Shown in pieces: positions 61,108 to 64,000 of a DNA stretch of 64,000 bases. The notes under the pieces are model-generated. The model was not told the DNA's origin and searched no databases. It saw only the letters and a list, made by a program, of their open reading frames with translations. The translations under genes were made by a program, and so were the position numbers. The first letter of the stretch is position 1. Each line of letters opens with the position of its first letter. Source of the DNA: Byssovorax sp. (GTDB lineage Bacteria; Myxococcota_A; Polyangia; Polyangiales; Polyangiaceae); contig JANYGI010000083.1 of the NCBI GenBank assembly GCA_025362495.1, positions 1 to 64,000 of the forward strand. Direction: 5' to 3'.

Positions 61108-61617
61108 ATGGCGAAGAAGTACCTGCCGATCGTCGGCGCGTCGACTCCGCCGGCCGCGTCGAGCGAGGCGCCAAAGCGACGGCTGCCGATGTTGCCGAAG
61201 GCCGAGGTCGCGGACGAGAGCGATGAAGATCGGCCGCCGTGGCACTGGGCGGGCATCGGCGCGGCGGCGGTGTTCTTCGCGTGGTTACCGCTGGCGTACA
61301 TCGTCAACGGGCCGCTGGGCGGGCTTTTCAGTGGTGGGACCGTCGCGAAGGTCGCCGCGGTGGCGCTCAACCTCGCGGCGTTCGTGATCGGATCGTTCGG
61401 CGGCGGCTACCTCGTCGGGCGCTTCGGCGGGCAGGCCGGCGTGAAGGAAGCGACGGTCGCCGGCGCCGGTGCAGCGGTGTTCGCGTGGATGCTCGCGGCG
61501 TCGCAGGCGCGCTCGGGCCTGCTGGTGTGGATCATGATGCTGACGGGGATGGCGATGCTCGGCGCCGGCGCGGCCCGCATCGGCGGCGCCGTCGGCCTCA
61601 TGGGCCGCAAAGCGTAG
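61108..61617 (+). CDS. Integral membrane protein, unknown
   Basis: 169 residues from ATG 61108, 2 nt after the exonuclease stop. A Pro/Ala/basic cytoplasmic N-terminus (about 1-45) is followed by four transmembrane helices (WHWAGIGAAAVFFAWLPLAYIV, VAAVALNLAAFVIGSFGGGYLVG, ATVAGAGAAVFAWML and LLVWIMMLTGMAMLGAGAA). A GGGYLVGRFGG loop occurs after helix two. No family recognised. Likely third gene of the DsbA-exonuclease operon. Confidence 0.7.
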   Translation: MAKKYLPIVGASTPPAASSEAPKRRLPMLPKAEVADESDEDRPPWHWAGIGAAAVFFAWLPLAYIVNGPLGGLFSGGTVAKVAAVALNLAAFVIGSFGGGYLVGRFGGQAGVKEATVAGAGAAVFAWMLAASQARSGLLVWIMMLTGMAMLGAGAARIGGAVGLMGRKA

Positions 61618-61620
61618 CGA

Positions 61621-62124
61621 TCAGCGTGAGGCTTCGGCGACGCGCGTGATCGGCAGGTGCGCGGCGGGGAGATCGGCGAAGGCCTGGCCGGTGCGGAAGT
61701 CGACGGCGTCGGGGGCGATGTCGAGGAGCGGGCGGAGCGCGAAGGTGCGCTCGGCGAGGCGCGGGTGCGGCACGTAGAGGCCGGGCTCGGCGACGGCTTC
61801 GCCCTCGATCCAGAGGAGATCGAGATCGATCGTGCGCGGCCCCCAGCGGACGGGATCGGGGCGCTCGCGGCCGAGCGATCGCTCGATCTCGAGGAGCCAA
61901 TCGAGGATGCCGCGCGCGCTCTCGGACGTGACGATGAGCACCGCGCCGTTGAGGTAGTCGCCCTGCCGCGGACCGCCGACCGCGGGCGACTCGTACAGCG
62001 GCGAGCGCCGGAGCACGTGAACGTTGCGATGCGTGCGGATCTGATCGACGGCCGTGGTGATGGTACCCAGGCGGTCACCCAGGTTCGATCCGAGCCCAAT
62101 CACGATGCGGCGAACGTGGTCCAC
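61621..62124 (-). CDS. folK: HPPK (folate pyrophosphokinase)
   Basis: 167 residues from GTG 62124, chosen for a GGAG 5 nt upstream and because the fold begins at IVIGLGSNLGDR; an ATG at 62160 is in frame. HPPK motifs: GLGSNLGDR, SPLYESPAVGGPRQGDYLNGAVLI, and the ATP/Mg signature GRERPDPVRWGPRTIDLDLLW with two metal-binding Asp, then PHPRLAERTFALRPL. It transfers pyrophosphate from ATP to 6-hydroxymethyl-7,8-dihydropterin in folate synthesis. No other folate genes are adjacent. Confidence 0.93.
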   Translation of the reverse strand: MDHVRRIVIGLGSNLGDRLGTITTAVDQIRTHRNVHVLRRSPLYESPAVGGPRQGDYLNGAVLIVTSESARGILDWLLEIERSLGRERPDPVRWGPRTIDLDLLWIEGEAVAEPGLYVPHPRLAERTFALRPLLDIAPDAVDFRTGQAFADLPAAHLPITRVAEASR

Positions 62125-62176
62125 GACGTCTCCAGGAACGATTATCGCACATCTGCGCACGTTCGAGCAGGGTAAC

Positions 62177-62198
62177 AGAGGATCCGCCAGGATCCTCT
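62177..62198. promoter_or_regulatory. Inverted repeat AGAGGATCC-GCCA-GGATCCTCT
   Basis: A perfect 9-bp dyad with a 4-bp spacer in the folK/M15 divergent region. It could be an operator, an enhancer for the sigma54-type promoter 54 bp downstream, or a hairpin. Confidence 0.5.
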
Positions 62199-62222
62199 CC
62201 GCTCCACCCGATGTCGCAGTTA

Positions 62223-62234
62223 ATCTTCGAAGAT
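62223..62234. promoter_or_regulatory. Palindrome ATCTTCGAAGAT
   Basis: A perfect 12-bp palindrome 17 bp upstream of the -24 element of the sigma54-type promoter. It is a candidate activator or repressor half of the same control region. Confidence 0.45.
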
Positions 62235-62251
62235 CCTAGCGTAATTTGTGC

Positions 62252-62267
62252 TGGCACGGGGGCTGCT
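62252..62267 (+). promoter_or_regulatory. Sigma54-type promoter (TGGCAC-N5-CTGCT)
   Basis: The -24 box TGGCACG is perfect and the -12 box CTGCT matches TTGCW at 4 of 5 positions. The GG and GC dinucleotides are 10 bp apart, as required. A start about 62278 would give a 29-nt leader to ATG 62307. Confidence 0.6.
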
Positions 62268-62306
62268 GCGCTCGGCTGAGGACGTTTCGCGTCGCAGGAG
62301 ACCTCG

Positions 62307-63848
62307 ATGCCGAGAACTTTCACCCACCTCGTTCCCTGTTCTCTCGTCGCGCTCCTCGCGGTCGCCGCGCCGGGCGTCGTCGCCGGCTGCGCGCCTGCCG
62401 TGCCCGACAGCGGGCCCGACGAGGTCGCGGCGGATGGGCCGGAGCCCACGGGAAATCGTGGCGATGCGGTGGGATCGGGATCGGTCGACGACGCGGTCGC
62501 GTCGAGCTGCGCGACGTCGAGCGTGAAGGGTTTGTCGGAACAGATCATCGCCGAGGGGCAGTGCCTCGAGCCCGGCGCGTACGCGAAGCTCACCGAGCTC
62601 GGCAACCTCAAGCTCGGGCCGAACGTGTTTCCGTACCTCGAGCAGCCCGCGCGCGATCAGCTCGCGAAGGCGCTCCAGGCCGCGCCGAACACGACGATGA
62701 CGGTGAACTCCATGCTGCGCACCGTGGCGCAGCAGTACCTGCTCTACCGCTGGTACCAGGGCGGACAGTGCGGCATCGGCCTCGCGGCGAAGCCCGGGAG
62801 CAGCAACCACGAGACCGGGCTCGCGTTCGACACCAACGACGCGAGCGCGTGGAAGAGCGCGCTCACGAGCCATGGATTCAAGTGGTTCGGCAGCGCGGAT
62901 CCCGTGCACTTCGACTACGTGGGATCGGGCGCAAAGAGCTACAAGGGCGCCGACGTGAAGGCCTTCCAGAGGCTGTGGAACCGCAACAACCCGAAGGACG
63001 TGATCGCCGAGGACGGGGCGTACGGGCCGAGCACCGAGGCGCGCTTGAAGAAGGCGCCCGCGCAGGGCTTCCCGATCGGCGCGGACTGCGGGCCCGACAA
63101 CGGCGGCAGCGGCGGCACGAGCGGCGGGACGAGCAGCAGCGTGACGACGGGCAGCGGCAGCGCACCGACGTGCGCGCACGCGATCTGCGCGGCGGGCGGC
63201 GTGCTCGCGTCGGCCTGCGATCCGTGCGCGAAGACGGTCTGCGCGAGCGACAGCTACTGCTGCGCGACGGCGTGGGACGCGACGTGCGTGCAAGAGGTCG
63301 GCACGCTCTGCGGCGCGACGTGCGGCGGGAGCACGAGCAGCAGCAGCAGCGCGAGCACCGGCGGCGGCGGCGGCAACGGGGGCAGCCCGTGGTCGTGCAG
63401 CGGCAGCTACGGGACGACGAAGGTCGACACCGGCGAGTACTACGCGACGGCCTTCGGTTGCTGGACGGATGGCAACGGCAACGTGCACCAGGACTCCGGC
63501 GACAACTGCATCCCGACCTGCCTCTCGCAGGCGAAGACGTCGGGCCTGTGCGCGGGGATGACGGGGCCTGAGTGTGAAGAGAACACGAAGTGGTACGCCG
63601 CCGACGGCGCGCGCTTCGGCTGCCTCGCGCGCCTCAAGGTGACGAACCCCAGCAACGGCAAATCGGTGGTCGTGGTCGCGCTCGACTACGGCCCGTCGTG
63701 CACGCTGGAGAACAAGGTCTCCCACGGGCTCGTCGACCTCTCGTCGCCCACGAACCAGTACCTGTTCGGCAGCGATCAGGGCTACCTCGACAAGGCGCTC
63801 GTGCAGGTCGACGAGGTCGACGCCGCCACGCCGCTCGGGCCGCAGTAG
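62307..63848 (+). CDS. Secreted M15 D,D-carboxypeptidase-like / DPBB fusion lipoprotein
   Basis: 513 residues from ATG 62307. The signal ends in GVVAGC (Cys about 28). An M15 (VanY-type) peptidase domain (about 65-215) has zinc ligands His168 and Asp175 (SNHETGLAFDTND) and His201 (DPVHFDYVG). It is followed by a peptidoglycan-binding-like helical repeat (KAFQRLWNRNNP), a Cys-rich module (CDPCAKTVCASDSYCC) and a Ser/Gly linker. The C-terminus (about 375-505) is a double-psi beta-barrel, RlpA/expansin-like (YYATAFGCWTDGNG, RFGCLARLKVTNP, VVVVALDYGPSC). Together these suggest cell-wall cutting and glycan-strand binding, either in growth or predation. Transcription from a sigma54-type promoter is predicted. 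Confidence 0.85.
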   Translation: MPRTFTHLVPCSLVALLAVAAPGVVAGCAPAVPDSGPDEVAADGPEPTGNRGDAVGSGSVDDAVASSCATSSVKGLSEQIIAEGQCLEPGAYAKLTELGNLKLGPNVFPYLEQPARDQLAKALQAAPNTTMTVNSMLRTVAQQYLLYRWYQGGQCGIGLAAKPGSSNHETGLAFDTNDASAWKSALTSHGFKWFGSADPVHFDYVGSGAKSYKGADVKAFQRLWNRNNPKDVIAEDGAYGPSTEARLKKAPAQGFPIGADCGPDNGGSGGTSGGTSSSVTTGSGSAPTCAHAICAAGGVLASACDPCAKTVCASDSYCCATAWDATCVQEVGTLCGATCGGSTSSSSSASTGGGGGNGGSPWSCSGSYGTTKVDTGEYYATAFGCWTDGNGNVHQDSGDNCIPTCLSQAKTSGLCAGMTGPECEENTKWYAADGARFGCLARLKVTNPSNGKSVVVVALDYGPSCTLENKVSHGLVDLSSPTNQYLFGSDQGYLDKALVQVDEVDAATPLGPQ

Positions 63849-63857
63849 AGCGGCGCG

Positions 63858-64000
63858 CTACTCGGCGGGATCGGCGGTGCGGCGGCCGAACCCGAGGCGG
63901 CGCCCTTCAGGGCGCGGGGGAAACTCGCGACGATCGAGCGGCGCGCGGCGATCGAAGACGGCGCGCGGCTCGGTGAGGACGACGCCGAGGAAGAGGCCGC
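63858..64000 (-). CDS. Partial gene running off the right end of the window
   Basis: The C-terminal 46 codons of a minus-strand frame end in TAG at 63858-63860. The sequence begins GLFLGVVLTEPRAVFDRRAP and ends in RRLGFGRRTADPAE, consistent with the end of an Arg-rich, possibly membrane-anchored protein. The stop lies 10 bp from the convergent M15 gene. No domain can be assigned from this fragment. Confidence 0.5.
   Translation of the reverse strand, partial: GLFLGVVLTEPRAVFDRRAPLDRREFPPRPEGRRLGFGRRTADPAE

Overview
This 64-kb window comes from a very GC-rich genome (roughly 70% G+C by eye) with dense bidirectional gene packing. It is almost certainly a myxobacterium (Myxococcota), and the gene set fits the Polyangiales/Sorangiineae best. 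The evidence is the many lipoproteins with Ser/Thr/Gly linkers and Cys-rich modules, Hanks-type kinases with C-terminal membrane anchors, FHA-sigma54 activators, FGE-like lipoproteins, MJ0042 zinc-ribbon proteins, and a selenocysteine ArsC-like gene. This placement is an inference from gene content; no rRNA or tRNA is present to confirm it.

Layout. 0.1-6.6 kb: a GH114-like lipoprotein, a divergent FHA-sigma54 activator, and a minus-strand operon of Ser/Thr kinase, stalk-like membrane protein and FGE-like lipoprotein. 6.9-7.1 kb: a 152-bp IS5-type MITE abutting a four-gene, translationally coupled operon (7.06-11.96 kb) that encodes a MotA/ExbB-like channel with a giant hendecad coiled-coil tail, a MotB/OmpA-like partner with the proton-binding Asp, and DUF3348-like and DUF2894-like accessory proteins. 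This is the best candidate here for an undescribed machine. 12-16.5 kb: a YPQQQQ-repeat lipoprotein, a pseudokinase, a DHH phosphoesterase and three small membrane-associated proteins. 16.7-25.8 kb: a Cys-rich lipoprotein, a zinc-ribbon protein coupled to SppA, a 20-bp tandem array, a TPR protein and a PH-like membrane protein. 26-34.4 kb: a pirin, a CxxCH beta-propeller, a PPP-type phosphatase, a DUF2169 protein and a second FGE-like lipoprotein.

34.5-38.7 kb: an ArsC/Spx-like selenoprotein (in-frame UGA followed by a SECIS-like hairpin) overlapping an amino-acid permease, then a helical-barrel protein coupled to a family-4 glycosyltransferase. 38.7-40.4 kb: an inverted set of 27-bp repeats, a pilin-like protein, and a short AT-rich islet containing a lipoprotein gene killed by a nonsense codon. 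40.6-50.2 kb: RseP-RsmB, two Hsp20 genes, a YtfJ-like protein, and PpdK coupled to a glycosyltransferase. 50.2-64 kb: an S55 (SpoIVB-like) peptidase with a beta-propeller protein, more lipoproteins, a metallophosphoesterase, a response regulator, a DsbA-like lipoprotein, a DEDDh exonuclease, FolK, and a secreted M15 peptidase-DPBB fusion behind a sigma54-type promoter.

Two themes cross the window. About a dozen transcription units have a TAnnnT -10 hexamer ending only 6-9 nt before the start codon, which predicts widespread leaderless or near-leaderless mRNAs. Many gene pairs share 1-4 nt stop/start overlaps (ATGA, GTGA, TTGA, TAGTG), which indicates extensive translational coupling. No tRNA, rRNA, CRISPR array or intact transposase gene was seen.
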